This document shows, in pieces, positions 36,871 through 44,030 of a DNA stretch of 64,000 nt. The stretch lies in the NCBI GenBank assembly GCA_049889095.1, contig JBLJFK010000003.1. One strand, given 5' to 3'. The position numbers and the translations under genes were made by a program. Position 1 is the stretch's first letter. Every line of letters begins with the position of its first letter. The notes under the pieces are model-generated. The model saw only the letters and a list, made by a program, of their open reading frames with translations. It ran no database searches and was not told the origin of the DNA. This DNA is from Ewingella sp049889095 (GTDB lineage: Bacteria; Pseudomonadota; Gammaproteobacteria; Enterobacterales; Enterobacteriaceae).

Positions 36871-37578
36871 ATGACAACCAAGCTCAGGGTCGAAAATCTC
36901 AGTAAAACCTTTGTACTGCACAACCAGAACAGTGCTCGCCTGCCGGTATTCCGTGATGCCAACTTGCAGGTTGACGCCGGGGAGTGTGTGGTGTTGCACG
37001 GCCACTCCGGCAGCGGAAAATCGACGCTGCTGCGCTCGCTGTACGGTAATTATCTCCCCGACAGCGGCCATATCTGGGTTGAACATCAGGGCCAGTGGAT
37101 TGATCTGGTGGGTGCCGAAGCGCGGGAAATCCTCGCAGTTCGTCGCCATAACATCGGCTGGGTTAGCCAGTTTTTACGGGTTATTCCGCGTATCAGCGCG
37201 CTGAATCTGGTGATGCAGCCGCTAATGGAGCTCGGCACCGACAAAGCCGAATGTGAAGTCCGCGCCAGCCGCCTGCTGACCCAGCTCAACGTACCGGAGC
37301 GCCTGTGGCACCTTGCGCCCTCGACTTTCTCCGGCGGCGAGCAGCAGCGCGTGAACATCGCTCGTGGCTTTATTGTCGACTACCCGATTTTACTGCTCGA
37401 TGAGCCTACAGCCTCGCTCGACGCCACTAACCGCGCGGCGGTAGTCACATTGATTGAACACGCTAAACAGCGTGGTGCGGCCGTGGTCGGAATTTTTCAT
37501 GATACCGACGTACGCGATCGCGTGGCGGATCGCCTGTATGAGATGACCCCGGAAACGGCGGCGGAGATACCAGCATGA
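36871..37578 (+). CDS. phnL: C-P lyase ATP-binding subunit PhnL
   Basis: A 235-residue ABC-type ATPase (E. coli 226): Walker A GHSGSGKSTL, signature STFSGGEQQR, Walker B ILLLDEPTAS. It acts with PhnK on the C-P lyase core. ATG 36871 has GAAGAG 8 bases upstream; a GTG three codons earlier is less likely. It overlaps phnM by 4 bases. Confidence 0.93.
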   Translation: MTTKLRVENLSKTFVLHNQNSARLPVFRDANLQVDAGECVVLHGHSGSGKSTLLRSLYGNYLPDSGHIWVEHQGQWIDLVGAEAREILAVRRHNIGWVSQFLRVIPRISALNLVMQPLMELGTDKAECEVRASRLLTQLNVPERLWHLAPSTFSGGEQQRVNIARGFIVDYPILLLDEPTASLDATNRAAVVTLIEHAKQRGAAVVGIFHDTDVRDRVADRLYEMTPETAAEIPA

Positions 37579-38711
37579 TCATCAATAATGTCAACCTGGT
37601 ACTGGAAGATCAGGTAGTAAAAGGGTCGATCGAGGTACAGGGCGGTGTGATCACCACCTTTGCTGACACCGCCAGCCAGTTACCGCAGGCGATCAACGCA
37701 GAAGGCGGCTGGTTACTGCCCGGTCTGATTGAACTGCACACCGATAATCTGGATAAATTTTTCACTCCGCGCCCCAATGTAGACTGGCCAGCACATTCAG
37801 CGATGAGTAGCCATGATGCCCTGATGATCGCCAGCGGTATCACGACCGTACTGGATGCCGTGGCGGTCGGGGATGCACGCGACGGCGGTCACCGTCTGGA
37901 TAACCTGCAAAAGATGATCGACGCGGTGGTCAACAGCCAGAAAGCCGGGCTGAACCGCGCCGAGCACCGTCTGCATCTGCGCTGCGAGCTGCCGCATGAA
38001 AGCACTCTGCCGCTGTTTGAAAAACTGATGGATACCGAAGTGCTGTCGCTGGTGTCGTTGATGGACCATTCACCAGGCCAGCGCCAGTTCGCCACTCCCG
38101 CCAAATATCGCGAATATTATCAGGGCAAATACAACCTGAACGACGACCAGATGGAAGCGTTTCAGACTGAACAGATTGAGAACTCACGCCGCTGGGCACA
38201 GCCCAACCGTCAAGCCATTGCGGCGCACTGTCGTCGTCTGGGGATCTCCCTCGCCAGCCATGACGACGCCACCACTGCGCACGTTGAAGAGTCGCTGGCG
38301 CTGGGCAGCGTGATTGCCGAATTCCCTACCACTGAAGAAGCCGCACGGGCATCGCACGCGCTTGGACTGCAAGTGTTGATGGGTGCGCCAAATATTGTTC
38401 GCGGTGGCTCGCACTCCGGCAATGTCGCCGCTCATCATTTGGCGTCACTGGGTATTCTCGACATTTTGTCCTCTGATTATTATCCGGCCAGTCTGCTGGA
38501 CGCCGTTTTCCGCATTGCTCAGGATCAGAACAACGCTTTCACCCTGCCGCAGGCCGTTTCGCTGGTAACCCGCAATCCGGCCAAGGCACTGCGTTTAGAA
38601 GATCGCGGCGTGATTGCCGAAGGCAAACGTGCCGACTTGGTGCTGGCAAGGGCGCATGGCAGCCACCATTACGTCCAGAACGTCTGGCGTCAGGGTCTTC
38701 AGGTTTTTTAA
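37575..38711 (+). CDS. phnM: Ribose-triphosphonate diphosphatase PhnM
   Basis: A 378-residue amidohydrolase-fold protein, the same length as E. coli PhnM. It has the metal-binding LIELHTDNLDKF segment and ASHDDATTAHVEES. It removes diphosphate from alpha-D-ribose-1-methylphosphonate-5-triphosphate to give the PhnJ substrate. It overlaps phnL by ATGA. Confidence 0.94.
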   Translation: MIINNVNLVLEDQVVKGSIEVQGGVITTFADTASQLPQAINAEGGWLLPGLIELHTDNLDKFFTPRPNVDWPAHSAMSSHDALMIASGITTVLDAVAVGDARDGGHRLDNLQKMIDAVVNSQKAGLNRAEHRLHLRCELPHESTLPLFEKLMDTEVLSLVSLMDHSPGQRQFATPAKYREYYQGKYNLNDDQMEAFQTEQIENSRRWAQPNRQAIAAHCRRLGISLASHDDATTAHVEESLALGSVIAEFPTTEEAARASHALGLQVLMGAPNIVRGGSHSGNVAAHHLASLGILDILSSDYYPASLLDAVFRIAQDQNNAFTLPQAVSLVTRNPAKALRLEDRGVIAEGKRADLVLARAHGSHHYVQNVWRQGLQVF

Positions 38712-38720
38712 GGGGCAGGC

Positions 38721-39311
38721 ATGACTGTTTTAGTCTATCTGATGGGGGCTTCCGGTTCCGGTAAGGACAGCCTGCTCGATGCGCTGCGTCACGCCTTGCC
38801 GCCGGGAGTGATAGTGGCACACCGCTACATCACCCGACCGGCAGACGCCGGTGCTGAGAACCATATTGCACTGCGCGATGACGAATACCAGCAGCGGCGT
38901 GAACAGGGATTGTTTGCCCTCGCCTGGCAGGCACATGGCTGCTGTTATGGTGTTGGCATTGAGATCGACCACTGGATGGCGCAGGGCTGTAACGTGGTGG
39001 TTAACGGGTCGCGCGCGCATTTGAGTCAGGCGGCGCAACGCTACGGTCAGCGCTTATTGCCGGTTTGTTTGCAAGTGTCGGAAGACGTATTAGCGCAGCG
39101 TTTACAGCAGCGCGGACGGGAAAATGCTGAACAGATCCGCCACCGGTTACTGCGTGCTGCGCAGTACGCCTGCGGGCTACCCACACATTGTCAGCGGCTG
39201 GACAACGACGGGCATCTGCATGACACATTGGCGGTATTTCTGCGTCTGCTCGGGCAGCCTGCGCAGGCCAATATTGATAACATTACATCTCAAAAGGTGA
39301 GCTATGAGTAA
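38721..39311 (+). CDS. phnN: Ribose-1,5-bisphosphokinase PhnN
   Basis: The 196-residue product (E. coli 185) has the P-loop LMGASGSGKDSLLDAL and HRYITRPADAG. It phosphorylates ribose-1,5-bisphosphate to PRPP, returning the C-P lyase product to metabolism. It lies 9 bases after phnM, and its last codons overlap the start of the acyltransferase by 8 bases. Confidence 0.92.
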   Translation: MTVLVYLMGASGSGKDSLLDALRHALPPGVIVAHRYITRPADAGAENHIALRDDEYQQRREQGLFALAWQAHGCCYGVGIEIDHWMAQGCNVVVNGSRAHLSQAAQRYGQRLLPVCLQVSEDVLAQRLQQRGRENAEQIRHRLLRAAQYACGLPTHCQRLDNDGHLHDTLAVFLRLLGQPAQANIDNITSQKVSYE

Positions 39312-39942
39312 CATCGTTGAAGCCCAACAAAACAGTGATGAAGAACGCTTAGCTGAACCGAAGATCGGTGCGAATGTGGTCATGAGCAAGTCCAGCCTAG
39401 GCCAGTATGTGCACATCTCTGATGATGCGATCCTGGAAGAGAGTGAGATTGGCGACTACTCCTACACCGCCGGGCATAATCAGATTTTCTACGCCAGCAT
39501 CGGTAAATTCGTTTCTATCGCCAGCTATGTACGCATCAATCCGGGCAATCACCCGACCTATAACCGAATAGCCCAGCACCACTTTACCTATCGTGCTTCA
39601 GCTTACGGGCTGGGGGAAGACGACGATGCATTTTTCAACTGGCGTCGTGCGCACCACGTTACCATTGGCAATGACGTATGGATCGGCCATAACGCGGTGA
39701 TCATGCCCGGAGTGACCGTCGGCAACGGCGCGGTGATCGGCACCTCAGCAGTAGTGACTAAAGATGTAGAACCTTATTCGATCGTGGCAGGCGTGGCGGC
39801 AAAAAAGATCGGCATGCGCTTTGACGACGCGTTGATCGAAAAGATCGAACGCAGTCAGTGGTGGGATTGGGATCACGATCAGCTGAAAGCGCGGATGGCG
39901 GATTTTCGCGATCTGGATCTTTTTGTCGAAAAATATCTCTGA
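39304..39942 (+). CDS. Hexapeptide-repeat acyltransferase of phosphonate operons
   Basis: The 212-residue product has a left-handed beta-helix of hexapeptide repeats and the xenobiotic-acetyltransferase-like motif HHVTIGNDVWIGHNAVIMPG. It fits the hexapeptide-transferase family that occurs specifically in C-P lyase operons (TIGR03308 type). It occupies the place that phnO, a GNAT acetyltransferase, has in E. coli, but is unrelated to it. It probably acylates an amino-phosphonate or an intermediate; the substrate is not known to me. It overlaps phnN by 8 bases, so it is certainly in the operon. Confidence 0.88.
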   Translation: MSNIVEAQQNSDEERLAEPKIGANVVMSKSSLGQYVHISDDAILEESEIGDYSYTAGHNQIFYASIGKFVSIASYVRINPGNHPTYNRIAQHHFTYRASAYGLGEDDDAFFNWRRAHHVTIGNDVWIGHNAVIMPGVTVGNGAVIGTSAVVTKDVEPYSIVAGVAAKKIGMRFDDALIEKIERSQWWDWDHDQLKARMADFRDLDLFVEKYL

Positions 39943-39974
39943 CCGGTTATCGGTGAACTTCGGAAAGGAAAATC

Positions 39975-40724
39975 ATGCAACTGACGTTTCTCGGCACCGG
40001 CGGCGCACAACAGGTACCGGTCTTTGGCTGCGACTGCGCAGCCTGCCTTCGGGCACGGAAAAACCCAGCTTTTCGGCGACAGCCATGCTGTGCAAAACTC
40101 GATTATGCCGGGGAAGTTACGTTAATTGATGCGGGATTGTCGGAATTAGCACAACAGTTTACTGACGGTGAAATTCAGCGTTTTTGGCTTACACATTACC
40201 ATATGGATCACGTTCAGGGGCTCTTTACGTTGCGCTGGGGAGTCGGAAATGCGATCCCCGTCTATGGTCCACCGGATGAAAACGGCTGCGATGATCTGTT
40301 CAGGCATCCCGGCATTCTGGATTTTCAGCCACCGTTTAAGCCGTTTACTGCCTGCCAGTTCGGCGCTATCGAGCTGATACCGCTGCCGCTCAATCACTCA
40401 AAAGTCACCTTCGGCTATTTGATTAAAACTGAGCGTGCGACCGTGGCCTATTTGACCGATACGGCCGGTTTACCACTGGCGACAGGCCAATTTTTAGACG
40501 GAATAAAACTCGACGCGCTGATCCTCGATTGCAGCCATCCGCCGCGCGATATACCGGATAAAAACCATAACGATATCCATCAGGCGCTGGCGATCCACCG
40601 TCAGTTGAAGCCGCAAAAAACCTATCTGACACACATCAGTCACCGGCTTGATGCGTGGTTAATGGGCAACGCATTAGAGGACAACGTGATCGCCGCCCAT
40701 GACGGGTTGCGGCTTGAATGGTAA
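39975..40724 (+). CDS. phnP: Cyclic ribose phosphate phosphodiesterase PhnP
   Basis: A 249-residue metallo-beta-lactamase-fold hydrolase (E. coli 252). It starts MQLTFLGTGGAQQVPVFGC, has the metal motif THYHMDHVQG near residue 75, and a CDCAAC pair that with other residues forms the structural zinc site. It opens 5-phospho-ribose 1,2-cyclic phosphate, the C-P lyase product. GGAAAGG precedes the ATG. It ends the operon and converges on yraR with a 3-base gap. Confidence 0.94.
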   Translation: MQLTFLGTGGAQQVPVFGCDCAACLRARKNPAFRRQPCCAKLDYAGEVTLIDAGLSELAQQFTDGEIQRFWLTHYHMDHVQGLFTLRWGVGNAIPVYGPPDENGCDDLFRHPGILDFQPPFKPFTACQFGAIELIPLPLNHSKVTFGYLIKTERATVAYLTDTAGLPLATGQFLDGIKLDALILDCSHPPRDIPDKNHNDIHQALAIHRQLKPQKTYLTHISHRLDAWLMGNALEDNVIAAHDGLRLEW

Positions 40725-40727
40725 CCG

Positions 40728-41366
40728 TCACTCGCGGGCGATAGCGGCGAGCTGATTGGATTCGAGAACGGTAATACCGCCTAAACCGGCGTTGAATGCC
40801 TGCCGATGCAGGGCTTTGGCGACATCTGCGGCGTCAATGGCTTTCCATTTTCCAGGCAGCAGTTTGAAAAACGGCGCGCTGAGTTGTTCGAGCAGACGTG
40901 GCGGCTGGCGTTTGCCCAGCAGTAACGAAGGTCGGGCCAGCGTCAGCAGCGGCCATTCCTGCTGGATAAGCGCCTGTTCCATCTCGCCTTTGGTACGGTT
41001 ATAAAGAAAACGTGATGCCGCATTGGCACCGTTGGCACTCACCACCAGACAATGTTTTGCCCCCAACTGTCTCGCTGCTTTAGCACTGTTGACCACCAGA
41101 TCAAAATCCACGTTGCGGAAAGCTTCAGCGCTACCAGCTTGTTTACGCGTCGTGCCCAGACAGCAGAGAAACAGATCGATGGGCAGATCCAGCCCGGCGA
41201 TCAATGCCGGTAAATTTTCACCGACCGGATTCACCCGTTTCTTTGACGGCGGTAAAGCCCGGCGAGTGGGTGCAATCACCCGGCTGACACGTGAGTCTTG
41301 CTGTAAAAGCCGCAGCAGTTCCCTGCCAACCAGTCCACTGGCGCCCAGTAAAAGTACCTTTGCCAT
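40728..41366 (-). CDS. yraR: YraR, NAD(P)-binding SDR-type oxidoreductase
   Basis: The 212-residue atypical short-chain dehydrogenase matches E. coli YraR (211). It has a Rossmann start MAKVLLLGASGLVGRELL, LCCLGTTRKQAGS and YNRTKGEMEQALIQQ with the Tyr/Lys pair. Substrate unknown. It is next to yhbO-yhbP-yhbQ, as in E. coli, and is divergent from yhbO. Confidence 0.9.
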   Translation of the reverse strand: MAKVLLLGASGLVGRELLRLLQQDSRVSRVIAPTRRALPPSKKRVNPVGENLPALIAGLDLPIDLFLCCLGTTRKQAGSAEAFRNVDFDLVVNSAKAARQLGAKHCLVVSANGANAASRFLYNRTKGEMEQALIQQEWPLLTLARPSLLLGKRQPPRLLEQLSAPFFKLLPGKWKAIDAADVAKALHRQAFNAGLGGITVLESNQLAAIARE

Positions 41367-41582
41367 AGTATTTCCTTATGTTGATCCAACTTGTCAGTTT
41401 CGGCTTAACGACGCCGACACGCTATAGGACAGCTCCGCTTGCTACTCATTAAACCACAGCCTGTATACCGCAGACTCGGATAAATCCAGTTTGATCACAC
41501 CACCCAGAGCTCCTAGGCTTAAGTCATTGTCAGCAAGGCAAGCGCCCTGAAGACATTTTTAAAGCATGAAATGGGAGAAATT

Positions 41583-42101
41583 ATGAGCAAGAAAATTGCA
41601 GTCCTCATCACAAACGAATTCGAAGACTCAGAATTCACCTCACCGGCTGAAGCCTATAAAAATGCAGGGCATCAGGTCATCACCATCGAAAATAAAGCCG
41701 GGAACGTGATTAAAGGCAAGCAGGGCAAAGTACAGGTCACCATCGATAAATCAATCGATGAGGTGAAGATCGCTGATTTCGATGCCTTACTGCTACCAGG
41801 AGGCCATTCACCCGATACTCTGCGCGGCGACGATCGCTTTGTCGAGTTCACCCGCCAATTCGCCAAAAGCGGTAAACCCATTTTCGCCATCTGCCATGGG
41901 CCGCAGCTGCTTATCAATGCTGATGTGCTCCGCGGACGCAAACTCACCACGGTAAAACCGGTGGTGGTTGACGTGAAAAATGCCGGAGCCGAGTTCTTTG
42001 ATAAAGAGGTCGTGGTGGATAGCGATACTTTGGTCACCAGCCGCACGCCGAATGACCTGCCCGCTTTTAACCGCGAGTCATTGAGAATTCTGTCCGCTTA
42101 A
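41583..42101 (+). CDS. yhbO: YhbO, DJ-1/PfpI-family protein (putative deglycase)
   Basis: The 172-residue product has the same length as E. coli YhbO. It carries the nucleophile elbow FAICHGPQLL with Cys104 and an upstream Glu in the EFEDSEFTSP region. The family has been described as protein/nucleic-acid deglycase and stress protein; the deglycase activity is debated. ATG 41583 has GGGAGA upstream; the frame is open four more codons. Confidence 0.93.
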   Translation: MSKKIAVLITNEFEDSEFTSPAEAYKNAGHQVITIENKAGNVIKGKQGKVQVTIDKSIDEVKIADFDALLLPGGHSPDTLRGDDRFVEFTRQFAKSGKPIFAICHGPQLLINADVLRGRKLTTVKPVVVDVKNAGAEFFDKEVVVDSDTLVTSRTPNDLPAFNRESLRILSA

Positions 42102-42149
42102 TTTCTGACGATAAAGCCAGACAATGATGCAGTTCGACGTGTAGCAAAA

Positions 42150-42178
42150 GGGCCCGTTAGAGCGGGCTCTTCTTGTTT
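42150..42178. terminator. Terminator between convergent yhbO and yhbP
   Basis: GGCCCG / CGGGCT hairpin followed by CTTCTTGTTT on the + strand. Confidence 0.7.
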
Positions 42179-42187
42179 GTCCTGTTA

Positions 42188-42628
42188 TCAACTCGCTTCA
42201 CGGGTCCAAAACAATTTTTTGCCAAATCCCAGGGTGTTATCAGTCATTTTTATCTGGTTGAGTTTTAGCGCCCAAACCGGGGCCTTCATCGTCGCAGCGA
42301 TGGGGAAATGTTGGCAGTACAGATACCGCGCTGCGGTTTCTTCCTCACCGGTAAGAATGAGCGCATCGCCACGGTACTGAATGCCTTTGATCAGCGCGAT
42401 CGTTTTCGGCGCTGGCGCAATGGTGCCAACTACCTGGGGATTTTTGTGCATCAGCGTGCCATGCAGGGTTTTCAGTTCGCTCATAAAGTAGAGCGTCATG
42501 GTGCTGATATCCGCCACGTAAAAGCAGTTGGCACTCCACATGTCGCCGTCGGCGGTGGCGCACAGCGCTAAGACGTGGTGCTTGCCGAGAAATTTACCGA
42601 TATGTTTTACATCATCTGCGTCATTCAT
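42188..42628 (-). CDS. yhbP: YhbP, UPF0306 family protein
   Basis: The 146-residue product matches E. coli YhbP (147), ending with the family tail KMTDNTLGFGKKLFW. The fold is a split-barrel flavin-binding-like domain; the function is unknown. It is divergent from yhbQ, as in E. coli. Confidence 0.9.
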   Translation of the reverse strand: MNDADDVKHIGKFLGKHHVLALCATADGDMWSANCFYVADISTMTLYFMSELKTLHGTLMHKNPQVVGTIAPAPKTIALIKGIQYRGDALILTGEEETAARYLYCQHFPIAATMKAPVWALKLNQIKMTDNTLGFGKKLFWTREAS

Positions 42629-42720
42629 GCCCTGCTCCTTAACATTCCCTGCCGTCAGTTTAGCGCGCTATGGGCCGGTGAGGTAAACTTGCGCTCACCC
42701 CTTCCCTGCTGCGAGTCAAC

Positions 42721-43032
42721 ATGTCCTCCACGTCTGAACCCACGCCCTGGTTTTTATATATGCTGCGCACGCCGTCCGGCATGTTATATACCGGCATCAC
42801 GACCGACATTGAACGCCGTCTGGCGCAGCATCAGGCTGGTAAAGGCGCTAAAGCACTGCGGGGGAAAGGTGAATTAAAATTGGCGTTTCACTGCGCCGCA
42901 GTCGACCGCTCGCAGGCGTCAAAGCTGGAAATCAAAGTAAAGAAATTGAGCAAAATACAAAAAGAGAAGCTGGTCAGCGAGCACCCCACCAGCCTGACTA
43001 TCTATTTGGAAGAACTGCCTGTACGGCAGTGA
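42721..43032 (+). CDS. yhbQ: YhbQ, GIY-YIG domain protein with altered C terminus
   Basis: The 103-residue product has a GIY-YIG nuclease-like domain: WFLYMLRTPSGMLYTGITTD, RRLAQHQAGKGAKAL and RGKGEL, as in E. coli YhbQ (100). The last codons (ELPVRQ and stop) fall inside CTGCCTGTACGGCAGTGAA at 43015-43033, which is identical to 19 bases of the CRISPR repeat found to the right. The tail thus looks derived from a CRISPR repeat fragment. The core domain is intact and probably functional. Confidence 0.88.
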   Translation: MSSTSEPTPWFLYMLRTPSGMLYTGITTDIERRLAQHQAGKGAKALRGKGELKLAFHCAAVDRSQASKLEIKVKKLSKIQKEKLVSEHPTSLTIYLEELPVRQ

Positions 43033-43039
43033 AGCACTC

Positions 43040-43100
43040 GGTTTGCTCCTTCACCTCTCACGAGGGGAAGGCTGGGATGGGGTGTGGGTTTTTTCGGAGG
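43040..43100 (+). repeat. Hairpin-forming intergenic sequence after yhbQ
   Basis: CCTTCACCTCTCACGAGG followed by GGAAGGCTGGGATGGGGT folds into a hairpin and ends in GGTTTTTTC. It could terminate yhbQ. It resembles G-rich intergenic repeats of enterics, but only one copy is seen here. Confidence 0.4.
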
Positions 43101-43144
43101 ATTTGTGCATAAGATACAGGCGCTGTCCGCGGGCGTGGTCTGAT

Positions 43145-43232
43145 TTTCTAAGCTGCCTGTACGGCAGTGAACTTGCTCGACCAGCTCGAAGCCGAACGCC
43201 AGCGTTTTTAAGCTGCTTGCGACCAATATTCC
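43145..43232 (-). CRISPR. CRISPR fragment: repeat, one spacer, half repeat
   Basis: A full type I-F repeat (43145-43172), a 32-base spacer (43173-43204) and a degenerate repeat (43205-43232) whose TTTTTAAGCTGC half is kept. The same spacer, with one base changed, and the same degenerate repeat recur at 45079-45138, followed in both places by the same sequence ending CGCAAGAGTAT. This is a leftover of a duplicated array end, not a working array. Confidence 0.88.
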
Positions 43233-43330
43233 ACAAGTCCGGCGCTAACTAATACGCAAGAGTATGTTACCTCTATTTAAATGGCGTAATTCCTCACGCC
43301 ATTTAAAATATTCAAGGTAATGATTTACTT

Positions 43331-43597
43331 TTACGGTGCCATATCCCCGGAACGTAATTTTCTGTCGATCATTTTACGGGTCTGCGGATCATAATAGCGG
43401 CTGGGCCAAATAGTGGACGGCGGAACACCAATCGCTTTACTGATAATTAACTCTCCTTTTGGCCATGGCCGTGAAAGCGCATTCGCCAGTGTAGAAGAGC
43501 TTAGCCCGGCATTACGTGACGTCGCAGCCAATGTAGTGCCTTTCTTACGCAGCGCGGCAATAATATCTGCGGGGTGCCAGTCAGGTTTAACGCTCAT
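43331..43597 (-). CDS. Ner/Nlp-family HTH regulator, copy A
   Basis: The 88-residue product starts MSVKPDWHPADIIAALRKKG, with TLAATSRNAGLSSSTLANAL as the helix-turn-helix. It matches the Ner (phage Mu) / Nlp-SfsB family of small DNA-binding proteins. Copy B at 45462-45728 differs at 4 of 88 residues. It is the last gene of a cassette with a c4-like antisense RNA and a short peptide frame. The base lost just before its start (CAGGGGTGGG instead of CAGGAGGTGGG in copy B) weakens the ribosome site and breaks the overlap with the short peptide, so copy A may be poorly translated. Confidence 0.85.
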   Translation of the reverse strand: MSVKPDWHPADIIAALRKKGTTLAATSRNAGLSSSTLANALSRPWPKGELIISKAIGVPPSTIWPSRYYDPQTRKMIDRKLRSGDMAP

Positions 43598-43679
43598 AGC
43601 CCACCCCTGTATTGATGATTAAAAGCAACGAACAGGAAGTGAGAAATGGCAGAAAGGTAGGATTGTGGGACGTTTTCAT
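43587..43679 (-). CDS. Short hydrophobic peptide of cassette A (30 codons)
   Basis: The frame starts MKTSHNPTFLPFLTSCSLLL. Its ATG lies 8 bases after CTACGAGGAG, a strong ribosome site that is exactly the b2 target of the c4-like RNA. It runs 11 bases into the HTH gene because one base is missing near 43600 relative to copy B, where it ends at codon 28. In P1-type immunity the equivalent position is held by icd. It may serve only to couple translation of the HTH gene, or be a small membrane peptide. Confidence 0.55.
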   Translation of the reverse strand: MKTSHNPTFLPFLTSCSLLLIINTGVGYER

Positions 43680-43730
43680 TTACATCTCCTCGTAGTAATA
43701 ATTACCAACACCGGAGCTGCGAAACTCTTT

Positions 43731-43810
43731 GGGTGATGGCTCAGACAAGGTTCGCAGTACCGGCCTACGAGGACACCGGCCAACCCTGGGGTTGCCCAGC
43801 CTGAGCCACC
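43731..43810 (-). ncRNA. c4-like antisense RNA, cassette A
   Basis: An 80-nt segment closed by GGTGGCTCAG / CTGAGCCATCACC. It contains a hairpin CAACC-ccag-GGTTG and two antisense stretches: CCTCGTAG (43772-43765) and CTGCGAA (43757-43751). They are fully complementary to b2 CTACGAGG (43695-43688, the ribosome site of the short peptide) and a2 TTCGCAG (43723-43717). This is the layout of the c4 antisense RNA of P1/P7-type immunity (about 77 nt). Copy B keeps the fold with different antisense sequences. It overlaps an Ash-like reading frame that has stops here. Confidence 0.8.
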
Positions 43811-43860
43811 ATTGACTGAACAGTTTAAACTGAACGGGTAATAGGTGTGCAAAGACATTA

Positions 43861-43885
43861 ACACTTGATGCAAAACATCAAGTGT
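43861..43885. promoter_or_regulatory. Perfect 10-bp inverted repeat in cassette A
   Basis: ACACTTGATG-CAAAA-CATCAAGTGT, a perfect dyad about 50 bases upstream of the c4-like RNA. It could be an operator, perhaps for the Ner-like protein, or an RNA hairpin between b1 and c4. No equivalent dyad is visible in cassette B. Confidence 0.6.
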
Positions 43886-43887
43886 AT

Positions 43888-43948
43888 CCTCATAAGTTTC
43901 CGGGCTGCGAAACCCGACTGCGAATTATGTCGCAGCGAGGCGACTATA
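43888..43948 (-). promoter_or_regulatory. Upstream a1/b1 target sites and promoter of cassette A
   Basis: Second, weaker copies of the c4 targets: a1 TTTCGCAG (43912-43905) and b1 CTTATGAGG (43896-43888). They precede the c4-like RNA as a1/b1 do in P1 immI. TATAGT at 43948-43943 is a plausible -10 reading into the cassette. A short hairpin CTGCGA / TCGCAG lies between. The flank 43914-44030 is nearly identical in cassette B. Confidence 0.6.
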
Positions 43949-44030
43949 GCGTAAATCGCTAAGCTAAAGAAAGCGGGTATATTTGAAATTGCGGCGAGGA
44001 TTCCAGAGAAATCTTTTGATTTGCAGTGTG

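Noticed and set aside
43676..43873. 65-codon reverse frame over the c4-like RNA of cassette A
   Set aside because: It is in a different frame from the Ash-like reading, which has stops. The RNA pairing explains the sequence better than coding.
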